From Gemmataceae bacterium (GTDB taxonomy: Bacteria > Planctomycetota > Planctomycetia > Gemmatales > Gemmataceae), in the NCBI GenBank assembly GCA_009697105.1, contig SIAQ01000002.1, positions 50,030 to 114,029 on the forward strand: a stretch of 64,000 nt of DNA, in the 5' to 3' direction. How positions within the stretch are numbered: the stretch's first letter is position 1; every line of letters begins with the position of its first letter. The translations under genes were made by a program, and so were the position numbers. This document shows positions 9,942-18,568 of the stretch, in pieces. The notes beneath the pieces are model-generated. The model worked only from the letters and a program-made list of their open reading frames with translations. It did no database searches and was not told where the DNA came from.

Positions 9942-9982
9942 CACGCTCGCCCGGGATGGTGCGAGCGCTAAACCGCCAGCGG
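9942..9982. repeat. Degenerate family B palindrome
   Basis: The right arm GCGAGCGCTAAACCGCCAGCGG is recognisable; the left arm is decayed. It lies at the end of the RraA-like gene. Confidence 0.5.
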
Positions 9983-9985
9983 CAA

Positions 9986-10711
9986 TCACTTCCCCTTCAG
10001 CCGTTTCGCCAGGGCGTCGATTTGGGCTTTGCATGCCTTGCGCGCTTCGCCATAACCCTTCGGGTTGATTTTCGGCGTCTTCAGGTAATCGAGCACAATT
10101 TGCTCGGCGGCGACGAGTTCGGCACACGCATGCGCGGTTTCCGACGCGACTTCGTTCGGGATCGTCGTCACGCCGTTGCGGTCGCCATGCAGCAGTTGGC
10201 CGGGCGTGATCTGGATGCCGCCGACATGCACCGGGACATGAACCTGCAAGATATGGCAGAAGCCGTGGGCGCAGATCGCGCCGTCGGCGAAGCACGGGAA
10301 GCTCATCGCCTCGACTTGATCAAGATCGCGTGCCGCCCCGCTCGTGATGAGACCGGCCGCGCCGAACGCCTTGTAGGTGGTGCACATGACCTCGCCGAAC
10401 GTCGCTGACATCACCGGCGTGTCGAGATCCTGGAACACGACGATCGGCGGCCCCGGAATCTCGGCGAAGGCGGCGACTTGCTGATCCAGGCCCGAGTAGA
10501 CGTTGCCCGATGTCGGCGGAAAAGCCGAGCGGAACGTCGCCGTCGAGGCGTATCCGACCATCGGTGGAAGCTTCGGGTAACACGCCTGGATGCGCTTGTC
10601 CATGTAGAAAGCCGTGCGCGAGCAGAGATCGAACAACTCGACGACGTTGCAAATCGTCGGCGTGTCGTACTTCTTCAGTAGGGCGAGGTCGGCGGCGGAA
10701 ATTGGAGACAT
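9986..10711 (-). CDS. RraA-like protein (HMG/CHA aldolase superfamily)
   Basis: 241 residues, ATG 10711 with GAGGAA eight bases upstream. Signature segments are GLITSGAARDLDQVE (the G-x-x-x-x-G-x-x-RD active-site block) and PGQLLHGDRNGVTTIP. The superfamily includes 4-hydroxy-4-methyl-2-oxoglutarate aldolases and RNase E inhibitor RraA, and members are often mislabelled demethylmenaquinone methyltransferase. In planctomycetes it is most plausibly a metal-dependent aldolase or decarboxylase. Neighbours give no pathway. Confidence 0.85.
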   Translation of the reverse strand: MSPISAADLALLKKYDTPTICNVVELFDLCSRTAFYMDKRIQACYPKLPPMVGYASTATFRSAFPPTSGNVYSGLDQQVAAFAEIPGPPIVVFQDLDTPVMSATFGEVMCTTYKAFGAAGLITSGAARDLDQVEAMSFPCFADGAICAHGFCHILQVHVPVHVGGIQITPGQLLHGDRNGVTTIPNEVASETAHACAELVAAEQIVLDYLKTPKINPKGYGEARKACKAQIDALAKRLKGK

Positions 10712-10728
10712 AGGTAAGATTCCTCTTG

Positions 10729-10776
10729 GTTTACGTTTAGCGCTCGCAGGGCGCCATGCGAGCGCTAAACGTAAAC
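10729..10776. repeat. Family B palindrome (ACGTTTAGCGCTCG variant)
   Basis: Arms 10729-10748 and 10757-10776 pair perfectly over 20 bp. The left arm reads GTTTACGTTTAGCGCTCGCA. It lies between lipA and the RraA-like gene. Confidence 0.95.
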
Positions 10777-10792
10777 GAATAACGTAAACGGG

Positions 10793-11686
10793 TCAAACCA
10801 TCTCATCAGCATGATAACTCGAACGCACAAACGGCCCGCTGGCGACTTCGCGGAAGCCGAGCGATCGCGCCAGCACCGCGAGTTGATCGAACTCCTCCGG
10901 TGGCAGGTAGCGAGCGACCGGAATGTGCTTCAGCGTCGGCGACAGGTATTGGCCAAGCGTCAGGACATCGCAACCTGCGGAGCGCAGGTCGCCGAATACG
11001 TCGAGCAATTCCTCGCGTGTCTCGCCCAGGCCGAGCATCAAGCCGGACTTCGTCACAATGTGCGGCGCCTTCGCTTTGACGCGCGCCAGCAGATCGAGCG
11101 AGCGCTGGTACTCCGCTCGGCCTCGTACTTTCTTGTAAAAGCGTGGCACGGTTTCGGTGTTGTGGTTGAAGACCTCCGGCTGGGCTTCGATGACGCGATC
11201 GATCGCCGCGGTGTCGCCGAGGAAATCAGGCGTGAGCACTTCGATGCGAGCCGAGGTCCGAGCGCGAACGGCGAGCACGCATTGATAGAAATGCTCGGCC
11301 CCGCCATCGCTGAGATCGTCGCGCGTGACCGAGGTAATGACGACGTGCTTCAGACCAAGCCGATGGGCCGCCTCGGCGACGCGGGCGGGTTCGTCCGTTT
11401 CAAGGGCCTCCGGTGTGCCACGAGGAACGGAGCAGAAACCGCATGGCCGGGTGCACAGGTTGCCCATGACCATGAACGTGGCCGTACGGCGCGACCAACA
11501 CTCGGGGCGGTTGGGACAGCGTGCGCTTTCGCAGACTGTCTCCAGGCCGAGTTCGTGGATGAGATTGTTGGTAAAGAAATTCTCGTTGCCAACGGGCAGC
11601 GGGCGTTTCAACCAATCGGGCAGACGGCGCGCGGGCTCGGCGGGCGGCGCGGCGAGTTCCGAGATGATCATGGGAAGGGTCAGCAT
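10793..11686 (-). CDS. lipA: Lipoyl synthase
   Basis: 297 residues from ATG 11686 (a second ATG at 11671 is possible). Radical SAM enzyme that inserts two sulfurs into octanoyl-lipoyl domains of 2-oxoacid dehydrogenases. Both cluster sites are present: CESARCPNRPEC (auxiliary cluster, C-x4-C-x5-C) and CTRPCGFC (radical SAM C-x3-C-x2-C). The C-terminal RSSYHAD carries the conserved RSSY serine that ligates the auxiliary cluster. Length fits the family. Upstream in-frame codons (to 11818) lie in the divergent intergenic region and are not taken as coding. Confidence 0.95.
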   Translation of the reverse strand: MLTLPMIISELAAPPAEPARRLPDWLKRPLPVGNENFFTNNLIHELGLETVCESARCPNRPECWSRRTATFMVMGNLCTRPCGFCSVPRGTPEALETDEPARVAEAAHRLGLKHVVITSVTRDDLSDGGAEHFYQCVLAVRARTSARIEVLTPDFLGDTAAIDRVIEAQPEVFNHNTETVPRFYKKVRGRAEYQRSLDLLARVKAKAPHIVTKSGLMLGLGETREELLDVFGDLRSAGCDVLTLGQYLSPTLKHIPVARYLPPEEFDQLAVLARSLGFREVASGPFVRSSYHADEMV

Positions 11687-11834
11687 AAATACCGCAGTTT
11701 CGCTTTCGTCACCAAATCCACTAGGTTGCAAAAATTCGCTGGTTTCCGTCCTTCCGCCAAACCGATTATTACAGTGGCGGCGCAAAGAATAGTTTATGGG
11801 AGCGACGAACCAACGCAAACGCGGGTTTGGAATT

Positions 11835-11859
11835 CCGCCGCTTGCGGGTTAGCGCTCAC
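11835..11859. repeat. Family B half-palindrome
   Basis: CCGCCGCTTGCGGGTTAGCG followed by CTCA: only the left arm of family B is present. Confidence 0.7.
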
Positions 11860-11923
11860 AGCATCCCGCGCGATCGCTACCGGGTAAACGAAAGAGAAAC
11901 CCTATCCTTCGCAACGAGATAGT

Positions 11924-11951
11924 TTGGAAAAACGCGAAATTTGGATAAAAT
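11924..11951 (+). promoter_or_regulatory. Possible sigma-70-type promoter
   Basis: TTGGAA at 11924-11929 and TAAAAT at 11946-11951 with a 16-base spacer, about 95 bases before the HEAT-repeat ATG. By eye only; not confirmed. Confidence 0.3.
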
Positions 11952-12046
11952 GGGACTGCGCCCGCTCGCCCCTCCCAGCACATAGATTCGTTGCGAAGAT
12001 GCCTCGACGGACCGCGATTCTTCCTCGATTGAAGGATGCCGATTCC

Positions 12047-13867
12047 ATGATTGTCGTTATGAAACCTCGTCGATCGCCTACGAGCCGCTCGGTCATCACG
12101 ATCGTAACGGCGGCGTTGGTGCTTGCGTTCACGTTGGGCGCAGCCGACTGCCTCGCCAACGATCCGGTGGATAGACTGCGCGACGCCCTGAACCCCGGCG
12201 TCACCGAGCCGACGCCTCAGCAAATCGCCCTGCGCAACAAGAGCATTACGCAAATCATTACCGGCCTGCGCTACCTCGGTGACCTTCGCCGGGCTTACTT
12301 CCTCCGCGAGTGGGGAAACCCGGCTGACGCCGGCGAGAAGAAATCCGATCTCGAAGCCTTTAAGAAGCTCATCGGCGAACGCATCAAGTCAACGATCCGC
12401 GCCGGCGCCGACGGCAGCGAACCACACCAACTCGCCGCAGCCATGCACATTGCCGAAGTCGCCGAGAGCGACATCCCGTCCGAACGCAAAGCCGACGGCA
12501 AGTTCGCTGCGGGCTTCGCCAACGTCCTCCTCGGCGACAAGGGCCTTTTGAAAAACCCCAGCATCACGGTTCGCCAAGCGGCGATCCACGCCCTTGGCAA
12601 AATCACACCGCTGCCCGACCCAGCTCTCGACGCCTTGACCAATGTTATTCGCAATGACCAACTTGGCCCGCGACGATTGGCGGCGTATGCACTCTACGAT
12701 CTCGTCAAAAACGCCTATTTCCTCGACCGTGAAAGCGAGCTGCGCACCATCGAACGCGCTATCCAGGTCGCCACCGCCGGTCTTACCGATGCCGACGATC
12801 ACGTGCGTGGCCACTGCCTCGAAGCTATCAAGCTCGCCGCCGAGCGCAACCTCGATTATCCCTGGCTGATCGACCCGATGCGGTTGAACGCGAAAGACAG
12901 CAAGATCGCGCCCGAGAAGGAATTCGTCAAAGTCCTTGAGGCCTACGCACTCGCCATACCGAAGCTGCTTCAAGCACTGAGCGACCAGAACGTGAACATC
13001 AAGTTGACGGCGATGATGGCACTGGAAAAGATCAGTGTCGCCCGCGCCCGCCTCATCGCCAAAATCGACGAGAAGGCGGCGGAACTCAATCCGGATAAGT
13101 TCTGGCCAAAGTATCAATTGCTCAAGAGCAACGGTATCGCCGACCCGCTGGGCAACATGGTCGAACGCGGCTGGATCGCCATTGCGCATCTGTTGCAGCG
13201 CGGGTCCGAAAAGGAATCGGTTGACGTTCGTCGGAGCGCCGCTCAGCTTTTGGAAATCCTTGCGGAGGATATCGATCGCACATCAGCGGAGTTGCACAAG
13301 AACAAACCATCCGAACGCCGACGCTTTGTCGGTGCGATTATGGCGGGCCTAATCGACACCGATCGCTTTGTGCGGCTAACATCGACTCGCGCATTGCGTG
13401 CCATCGATTCGGCTCAGATTGATCGCGAGACCGTGCTGGCGATTGGTTACATCCTGATCGACAACAAGCAAAACGATGCCGACCTATCCGAAGCAGCCGT
13501 GAAGACCGTGGAAGCGATCGCCGGCAATGCGAACGCCAAAGCCGCTATCCCGTTTCTGAAAGCCGTGCTGGTCGATTCGCTGAAGGACGCCGAGACGCGC
13601 GTTGGCGCGATGCAAGCGCTCATCGCGATCGGCGGCGTGGAAGCGAACGACGCCGTTCCGCAAATCATCGCTGCGCTCAGCGACTCGGATGTCCGCGTCC
13701 GTCGAACCGCCGCGGAAGCGCTCGGTCGTTTGGCCAGGCCGACGACGCGCGAAATCGCTGCCGACGCCCTGCGAGCGTTACGAGCCGCCCTGCGCGACGA
13801 CGATTCGGAAGTGCGGCTCCATGCGACCGAAGCGATTCTAAGCATCATTGTGCCGAAAGCGCTATAG
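12047..13867 (+). CDS. Exported HEAT-repeat protein
   Basis: 606 residues from ATG 12047; an alternative ATG at 12059 gives MKPRRSPTSRS. The N-terminal basic stretch followed by ITIVTAALVLAFTLGAADCLA is a signal peptide. Nearly the whole mature protein is alpha-helical HEAT-like repeats, clearest at the C-terminus (AVPQIIAALSDSDVRVRRTA and ALRAALRDDDSEVRLHATEA). HEAT arrays are protein-binding scaffolds; planctomycetes export many of them. No catalytic domain seen. The upstream lipA is divergent; downstream are repeats. Confidence 0.85.
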   Translation: MIVVMKPRRSPTSRSVITIVTAALVLAFTLGAADCLANDPVDRLRDALNPGVTEPTPQQIALRNKSITQIITGLRYLGDLRRAYFLREWGNPADAGEKKSDLEAFKKLIGERIKSTIRAGADGSEPHQLAAAMHIAEVAESDIPSERKADGKFAAGFANVLLGDKGLLKNPSITVRQAAIHALGKITPLPDPALDALTNVIRNDQLGPRRLAAYALYDLVKNAYFLDRESELRTIERAIQVATAGLTDADDHVRGHCLEAIKLAAERNLDYPWLIDPMRLNAKDSKIAPEKEFVKVLEAYALAIPKLLQALSDQNVNIKLTAMMALEKISVARARLIAKIDEKAAELNPDKFWPKYQLLKSNGIADPLGNMVERGWIAIAHLLQRGSEKESVDVRRSAAQLLEILAEDIDRTSAELHKNKPSERRRFVGAIMAGLIDTDRFVRLTSTRALRAIDSAQIDRETVLAIGYILIDNKQNDADLSEAAVKTVEAIAGNANAKAAIPFLKAVLVDSLKDAETRVGAMQALIAIGGVEANDAVPQIIAALSDSDVRVRRTAAEALGRLARPTTREIAADALRALRAALRDDDSEVRLHATEAILSIIVPKAL

Positions 13868-13871
13868 ATCC

Positions 13872-13927
13872 CCGCTTGTCGTTTAGCGCTCGCATCGCGC
13901 CATGCGGGCCCTGAACGAAACAAGTGG
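13872..13927. repeat. Family B palindrome, right arm decayed
   Basis: Left arm CCGCTTGTCGTTTAGCGCTC is good; the right arm is partly mutated. It abuts the family C element that follows. Confidence 0.75.
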
Positions 13928-13982
13928 GGCAGACATTCTTGTCTGCCTTTGTAGCCTTGGCAGACAGGAATGTCTGCCCCAC
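13924..13982. repeat. Nested palindrome, family C (copy 1)
   Basis: Arms 13924-13947 and 13959-13982 (GTGGGGCAGACATTCTTGTC start). Each arm folds on itself: GGCAGACA-TTCT-TGTCTGCC. Copy 2 is at 17487. Confidence 0.95.
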
Positions 13983-14061
13983 GGAAGGGCTGCTCTTATA
14001 TTTTGAACAAATTTACAGTACACTGTCTTCGTATCCATCCTACCTTCGATGGGCGACTCTC

Positions 14062-14778
14062 ATGCTCGATGACCTCGCGCGCGAAGACGTAATTCGCACC
14101 GTCGATTCGATGGTCGCCGAGCTGCTCGACGCTGCCCACATAACCGCGCCGCCGATCGATGTCATCGCCCTCGCTCAAGCACACCTCGGCTTCACCGTCT
14201 GCGTCGACAGCAGTCAGCCGCAGCGCGGGCGGGCACAGCGTACGCTGGGCAAGAAGCAAATCTACCTCAAACCGGAGCCACGCGAGGAACGCCATCAGTG
14301 GACCGTCGCCCACGAGATCGGCGAACACCTCAAAAGCGAACTGCTGGCGAGGCTCGGCATCGAGCCAGGTCAAACTCGCGCGATGGCCGGTGAATCGCTC
14401 GCCAACCTCTTCGCCTATCGCCTGCTCGTGCCGACGCCCTGGTTCAAGACCGACGCGCCAACATTTAACTACGATCTGCTCGCACTGAAAGCTCGATATG
14501 CGACATCGAGCCATGAAGTGATCGCCATGCGCTTTCTCGACCTGCCGGCTCCGTGCGTGGTGACGATCATCGACAACGAAAAAGTGAGCCGTCGCAAGGG
14601 CAACGCCTTCGCTTTGAAGCGAGCGTTGCTGCCCATCGAGAAGTGCTGCTGGGAGCAGGTGACGCGAACGAGTGAAAGCACAACCCTGCGCGAAGCCGAG
14701 TGGACCGTAACCGGCTGGCCCGTGCACGAACTGGACTGGAAGCGCGAGATTTTGCGGACGGAGCGGGAGGAGTGGTGA
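14062..14778 (+). CDS. ImmA/IrrE-type metallopeptidase-like protein (DUF955)
   Basis: 238 residues from ATG 14062; in-frame sequence upstream runs into the family C repeat and is not coding. Contains the zinc-protease-like helix TVAHEIGEHL; the motif reads H-E-I-G-E-H, one residue longer than canonical HExxH, so zinc binding may use H-E with a shifted third ligand. Then follows the usual LANLFAYRLLVP segment. ImmA/IrrE proteins cleave phage-type repressors or regulators. It lies about 350 bases upstream of the phage capsid gene, so a link to that island is possible, but no partner HTH repressor gene is adjacent. Confidence 0.8.
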   Translation: MLDDLAREDVIRTVDSMVAELLDAAHITAPPIDVIALAQAHLGFTVCVDSSQPQRGRAQRTLGKKQIYLKPEPREERHQWTVAHEIGEHLKSELLARLGIEPGQTRAMAGESLANLFAYRLLVPTPWFKTDAPTFNYDLLALKARYATSSHEVIAMRFLDLPAPCVVTIIDNEKVSRRKGNAFALKRALLPIEKCCWEQVTRTSESTTLREAEWTVTGWPVHELDWKREILRTEREEW

Positions 14779-15127
14779 TGATAACGAGACGATAATTTCT
14801 TTCCGAGCCACGACCGTGAGGGAGTTACCGACGGGTGCAAGCGTGGTTTAGTCGGCCGCTCCCTCACGGTCGCGGCTCGGTAACAGTTTGCAATCATTCG
14901 GCGAATCAGCCAATTTCCGTGCGTTGAATGTAATCGAATTACCACATCGATGCCTCAAAAAAATTCCAATAAATCTCCACAACTGACTTCGCATATCTCC
15001 GAACTTTCGATTAATGTTCAAATAACCACTAAGCGGTCAGGGCGACTCAAGCACGGCCAACCCACCTGCTTGAAACGCTCGGCGATCGCGCGGCATGATT
15101 ACCCCTTTCACTCACGAGGTTATTACC
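14779..15127. other. Intergenic region before the capsid gene
   Basis: Contains a family E palindrome (14803-14880) and an AT-richer stretch at 14930-15030. No gene is supported. The capsid Shine-Dalgarno GAGG is at 15116-15119. Confidence 0.5.
14803..14880. repeat. Family E palindrome (copy 1)
   Basis: Arms begin CCGAGCCACGACCGTGAGGG and end in the complement CCCTCACGGTCGCGGCTCGG. Copy 2 at 52588 has GTTAGGG/CCCTAAC, a compensated change. Confidence 0.92.
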
Positions 15128-16447
15128 ATGTTTGTGCAATTGACCAAGGACTTTCTCGGCAAGCCAGCGGGCGAGCGGATCGATGTGTCCGATGCCGACG
15201 CTAGCCAGCTGACCCAACAGGGTTGGGCCAGGCCGATCGCGGACGATGCGTTGTCGCCGATGATCGCGCGGGCGGTACGGAGCGATCTGGACGACGCGGT
15301 GGAACGCTCGCTGGCTCAGCATCTGCAGTATCAACAGCGGTCGAATCGGACGCGCTTGCCGTTCGCCGGGCTGGGCGACTCGGCTCACGACAATCCCAGC
15401 GCGAGCTTCAAGCACTTCGGCGAGTTCGCGCTGGCCGTGCGCGACGCCTGTCAGCCGGGCAAACGGGCGGACGATCGGCTCGCGCTCATCACCAAAGCCG
15501 CATCGGGCATGGGCGAGAACACCGGGGCCGACGGCGGGTTTCTCGTTCCGACGCAGTTCGTGCAGAAGCTGCTCGAGCGCGTCTATTCGCCGTCGAACCT
15601 GCTCGGCATGACTGATTCGTACACCGTGGCGTCGAACGTCATCGCCTTCCCGAGGAGCGTCGAGACGTCGCGCGCCAACGGCTCCCGTTGGGGCGGGGTT
15701 CGTGCCTACTGGCGCGATGAGGGTGAACAGGCGACGGCGACCAAGGCGACCTTTAGCCGACTGCAACTGACCCTGCGCAAGCTGTTCGTCATGATCAACG
15801 CAACCGATGAACTGCTGAGTGACGCCCAGGGGATCGCGCTGGAGCAGTACCTCTTCCGCGTCGCCTCGGACGAGATCAACTTCGTCGTGTCCAATGCCAT
15901 TCTCAACGGCTCCGGGTCAGGCCAGCCTTTGGGAATCCTCAACTCGACGCCGCTCATCACCGTCGCAAAGGAGACCGGCCAAGCGGCGGCCACAGTCGTG
16001 ACGGCGAACATTGTCAACATGTGGTCGAGGCTGTTCGCGCCGTGTCGGCAGCACGCGGTTTGGCTGATCCATCAGGACGTCGAGCCGCAACTGCACTCGA
16101 TGACCATCGGCTCCGGCGGCGCGCAGATCGTTGCCTATCAACCGCCCGGCGGGCTGTCGGACAAGCCGTACGCCACGCTCATGGGTCGGCCGGTCATCCC
16201 CGTCGAGTGGTGTCAAACGCTCGGTGCCGTTGGCGACATCGTCCTCGCTGACCTGCGGCACTACGTCACCACGACGAAGGGCCAAGTCGAGTCGGCGATG
16301 TCGATCCATCTGCGCTTCGACTACGACGAATCGGTCTTCCGCTTCATCTTCCGCGTCGACGGCGCCCCGTGGTGGACCAACGTGCTCACGCCGTACAAAG
16401 GCGCGAATACGCAGTCGTGTTTCGTGACGCTCGCTACGCGGGCTTAG
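15128..16447 (+). CDS. Phage major capsid protein, HK97 family
   Basis: 439 residues from ATG 15128, with GAGG eight bases upstream. Residues about 150-430 show the HK97-fold capsid pattern: GGFLVPTQFVQKLLE, then SPSNLLGMTDSY, DEGEQATATKATF, NAILNGSGSGQPLGIL and a long C-terminal beta region. The N-terminal 120 residues could act as the scaffolding delta domain. No separate prohead protease gene is next to it. First gene of a plus-strand virion-type run. GC content and codon use look like the host. Confidence 0.93.
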   Translation: MFVQLTKDFLGKPAGERIDVSDADASQLTQQGWARPIADDALSPMIARAVRSDLDDAVERSLAQHLQYQQRSNRTRLPFAGLGDSAHDNPSASFKHFGEFALAVRDACQPGKRADDRLALITKAASGMGENTGADGGFLVPTQFVQKLLERVYSPSNLLGMTDSYTVASNVIAFPRSVETSRANGSRWGGVRAYWRDEGEQATATKATFSRLQLTLRKLFVMINATDELLSDAQGIALEQYLFRVASDEINFVVSNAILNGSGSGQPLGILNSTPLITVAKETGQAAATVVTANIVNMWSRLFAPCRQHAVWLIHQDVEPQLHSMTIGSGGAQIVAYQPPGGLSDKPYATLMGRPVIPVEWCQTLGAVGDIVLADLRHYVTTTKGQVESAMSIHLRFDYDESVFRFIFRVDGAPWWTNVLTPYKGANTQSCFVTLATRA

Positions 16448-16453
16448 TCATTC

Positions 16454-16559
16454 GTCCGTGGTGCTTGGAACTTGGTACTTCGCAAAATGCCACGAGGTCG
16501 CAGCCCCCGGCCTCCTGGTTTCGCCTTTTGCCAAGTACGAAGCACCAAGCACCACGGAC
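16454..16559. repeat. Long inverted repeat after the capsid gene
   Basis: Outer arms GTCCGTGGTGCTTGG (16454 on) and CCAAGCACCACGGAC (ending 16559), with further pairing inside (ACTTCGCAAAA / TTTTGCCAAGT partly). A tract of this style recurs as partial copies at 17577 and 35618. Confidence 0.9.
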
Positions 16560-16608
16560 CAAAACGACCAACCATCAAAATTCCCAATCAGCACAAGGAA
16601 AACAATCC

Positions 16609-17445
16609 ATGCCCTCCTTGATTACCCGCACCCGTGCCATTTACAATCTTGGCAATCGTGCCACCTCCGCTGACGAAAACGCCACGCTCGACGCACTTAA
16701 CGCGGCGGTGAGCAAAGCGATCGAGAATTACTGCTGGCGTGCGTTCAGCGTCACCAGTCTGGATGAACTCTATCCGGGCAACGGGCGGCGCGAACTTGTG
16801 CTACGGCACTATCCGATCGTCAGCGTCGAGCGCATTGCCGGTGCTCCGACAGCGGTATTGCGCGTCACCAACGCGTCGGCGAGCGTGCAGCGTGCGACGG
16901 TCAAGGTCACCGCGACAGGCCTGGAGTTGATCCGCGTCGCGTCCGGCGTGAGCACGACGAACACGATCAACTTCGCTGACCAGGTCACGCTGTCCGCGCT
17001 GGTGAGCGCGATCACCGCGCTGGGCAACGGCTGGTCGGGCGCAGTTGCCGACGCATCATTCAATAGCCGCGCCTCCGCCGACCTACGAGCTCTGCAAGGC
17101 GCGTTTCATGCCAAAGACTTCACACCCGAGTTGAAGGTGCACACCGAGGAGTTGAGCAGCTTCACCGTCGATACCGAGCATGGCACCATTGTGCGTGACG
17201 CCGGCGCGGTTTGGCATGGCGGCCTGCACTACTGGCGAGTCATCTACCGCGCGGGCTATGATCCGATTCCCGATGACGTGCAAGAAGCCTGCGCCCAAGG
17301 GGTTGCGCAACTCTTTTGGCAAACCAAGCGTGACCCCGGCCTGGTCAGTGAAGCCATCCCCGCGACGATTTCTCGAACCGTCATCCGCGATATGCCGCCC
17401 ACGGTGAAACTGCTACTCGCGACCTACCGCAACTGGCGAGTGTAG
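16609..17445 (+). CDS. Phage head-tail connector-like protein
   Basis: 278 residues from ATG 16609; AAGGA at 16595-16599 gives good spacing. The N-terminal ATLDALNAAVSKAIENYCWR and C-terminal PDDVQEACAQGVAQLFW segments match the helical gp6/DNA-packaging connector family (HK97 gp6-like), which docks below the portal. The middle (about 70-190) carries an extra beta-rich insertion (VTNASASVQRATVKV), also seen in some family members. Position directly after the capsid gene supports the call. Confidence 0.78.
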   Translation: MPSLITRTRAIYNLGNRATSADENATLDALNAAVSKAIENYCWRAFSVTSLDELYPGNGRRELVLRHYPIVSVERIAGAPTAVLRVTNASASVQRATVKVTATGLELIRVASGVSTTNTINFADQVTLSALVSAITALGNGWSGAVADASFNSRASADLRALQGAFHAKDFTPELKVHTEELSSFTVDTEHGTIVRDAGAVWHGGLHYWRVIYRAGYDPIPDDVQEACAQGVAQLFWQTKRDPGLVSEAIPATISRTVIRDMPPTVKLLLATYRNWRV

Positions 17446-17486
17446 TGGCTAGTGGAATTTGCCACGGACCACCTCGAAGATGGTCC

Positions 17487-17555
17487 CCGTGGGGCAGGCA
17501 TTCTTGCCTGCCAGGCCTAACGGACCCATGGCAGACAAGAATGTCTGCCCCACGG
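17487..17555. repeat. Nested palindrome, family C (copy 2)
   Basis: Arms 17487-17512 and 17530-17555. The left arm hairpin is GGCAGGCA/TGCCTGCC while the right is GGCAGACA/TGTCTGCC, each internally paired: compensated variation. Confidence 0.95.
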
Positions 17556-17576
17556 AGTCGTTGCTTGCATACATCC

Positions 17577-17605
17577 TTACCACGGACTAAGGACTAAGGA
17601 CCATT
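17577..17605. repeat. Partial dispersed tract (CACGGACTAAGGACTAAGGA)
   Basis: Half copy of the tract found as an inverted pair at 35618-35697. It runs up to the Shine-Dalgarno of the next gene. Confidence 0.6.
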
Positions 17606-17618
17606 GACAAGGTGACCT

Positions 17619-17993
17619 ATGGCACTTCCAATCCCCGCGAATATCACGTTCGACATTTATCGCGCTGGCACAACGCCGCCCGCCGCCCCCGCCGTGGCTG
17701 GTGTGTTGGGGCATTTGCAATGTGATTGGCGCGGCGGCCAAGAAGGCGGCGACCGTTTGACCAACGGGCTGTGTTGGACGCATGTTGTCCTCATCGACGT
17801 CAGCATCGACCTTCGCGACGCCTACGTCGGGCAGGGTAGCTATGTCACCCAGGACGCCGTCTACATTCCCGACAAGAACGGCACACCGTTCGCCGTCGTC
17901 TTCATCGAACGCCTGCAACGCGGCGCCCCGAACGAACACAAGCGAGTTTACCTCGATCGAATGACTCCCGTTTGGCCAACGAATGAACTATGA
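17619..17993 (+). CDS. Small phage-type head protein (putative head closure)
   Basis: 124 residues from ATG 17619, with AAGGTG upstream. Predicted beta-rich small protein. FDIYRAGTTPPAAPAVAGVLGH and the acidic DAYVGQGSYVTQDAVYIPD stretch look like the stopper/head-closure proteins that follow connectors in tailed phages. The call is mainly from size and position. The C-terminus reads into the next gene region (stop 17991-17993, 10 bases before ATG 18004). Confidence 0.55.
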   Translation: MALPIPANITFDIYRAGTTPPAAPAVAGVLGHLQCDWRGGQEGGDRLTNGLCWTHVVLIDVSIDLRDAYVGQGSYVTQDAVYIPDKNGTPFAVVFIERLQRGAPNEHKRVYLDRMTPVWPTNEL

Positions 17994-18003
17994 GGAGATA
18001 GCG

Positions 18004-18555
18004 ATGACGATCCGAAACCGAATCATGAAGCATTTGCGCATGAAAGCCAAAGACTTAGTCCCGCACGAGATGAATCCGCGCGTGCATTCGAATGCGCAAC
18101 GGCGGGCGCTGCAGTTGCTCTATGACGAGATCGGGTTCGCGCGGTCGCTGTTGGCGTATCCGGTGGCGGACGGCCGGTTCAAATTGATCGACGGGCATCT
18201 GCGTGCGTCGATGGACCCGGAGCAAGAGGTTGATGTCGAGGTGCTCGATGTCAACGATGCCGAGGCGCGGGCGCTGTTGCTGGCAATCGATCCGCTCGCG
18301 CAGCTTGCCGGGTACGATTCGGATACGTTGGACAAGCTGCGCGAGATTGTCGATGCCGACTCTGCCGCGGTAAAGTCGCTGTGGGACGTGTTGCAAGAAG
18401 CGAGCGAGAGGACGAAGCACGCATTGAAGAGCGCGGAGCGTGAGATCGAAGAGCGGTTTTTCGTGTTGATCGAATGCGAAGACGACGACGAACAACGCGA
18501 GCTGTTGGAGCGGTTTCAGGGTGAAGGGTTGAAGTGCCAAGCGAAGATGGGCTAA
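18004..18555 (+). CDS. ParB/Srx-like nuclease-fold protein
   Basis: 183 residues from ATG 18004, chosen because GAGGAG at 17992-17997 sits six bases upstream. The segment KAKDLVPHEMNPRVHSNAQ followed by RFKLIDGHLRASM is the ParB N-terminal fold, with DGHLRAS taking the place of the GxxRxxA nucleotide-binding box. No DNA-binding HTH domain is apparent; the second half is helical and acidic. Such free-standing ParB domains in phages often accompany modification or packaging enzymes. Here it precedes an ABC-ATPase/GNAT gene by 13 bases, so the two are probably translated together. Confidence 0.78.
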   Translation: MTIRNRIMKHLRMKAKDLVPHEMNPRVHSNAQRRALQLLYDEIGFARSLLAYPVADGRFKLIDGHLRASMDPEQEVDVEVLDVNDAEARALLLAIDPLAQLAGYDSDTLDKLREIVDADSAAVKSLWDVLQEASERTKHALKSAEREIEERFFVLIECEDDDEQRELLERFQGEGLKCQAKMG

Positions 18556-18568
18556 ACGGGGAGAAATC

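Larger units (their letters stand above)
11687..12046. other. Divergent intergenic region between lipA and the HEAT-repeat gene
   Basis: No gene is supported. It holds one family B half-palindrome (11835-11859) and a possible promoter for the plus-strand gene. Confidence 0.5.
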
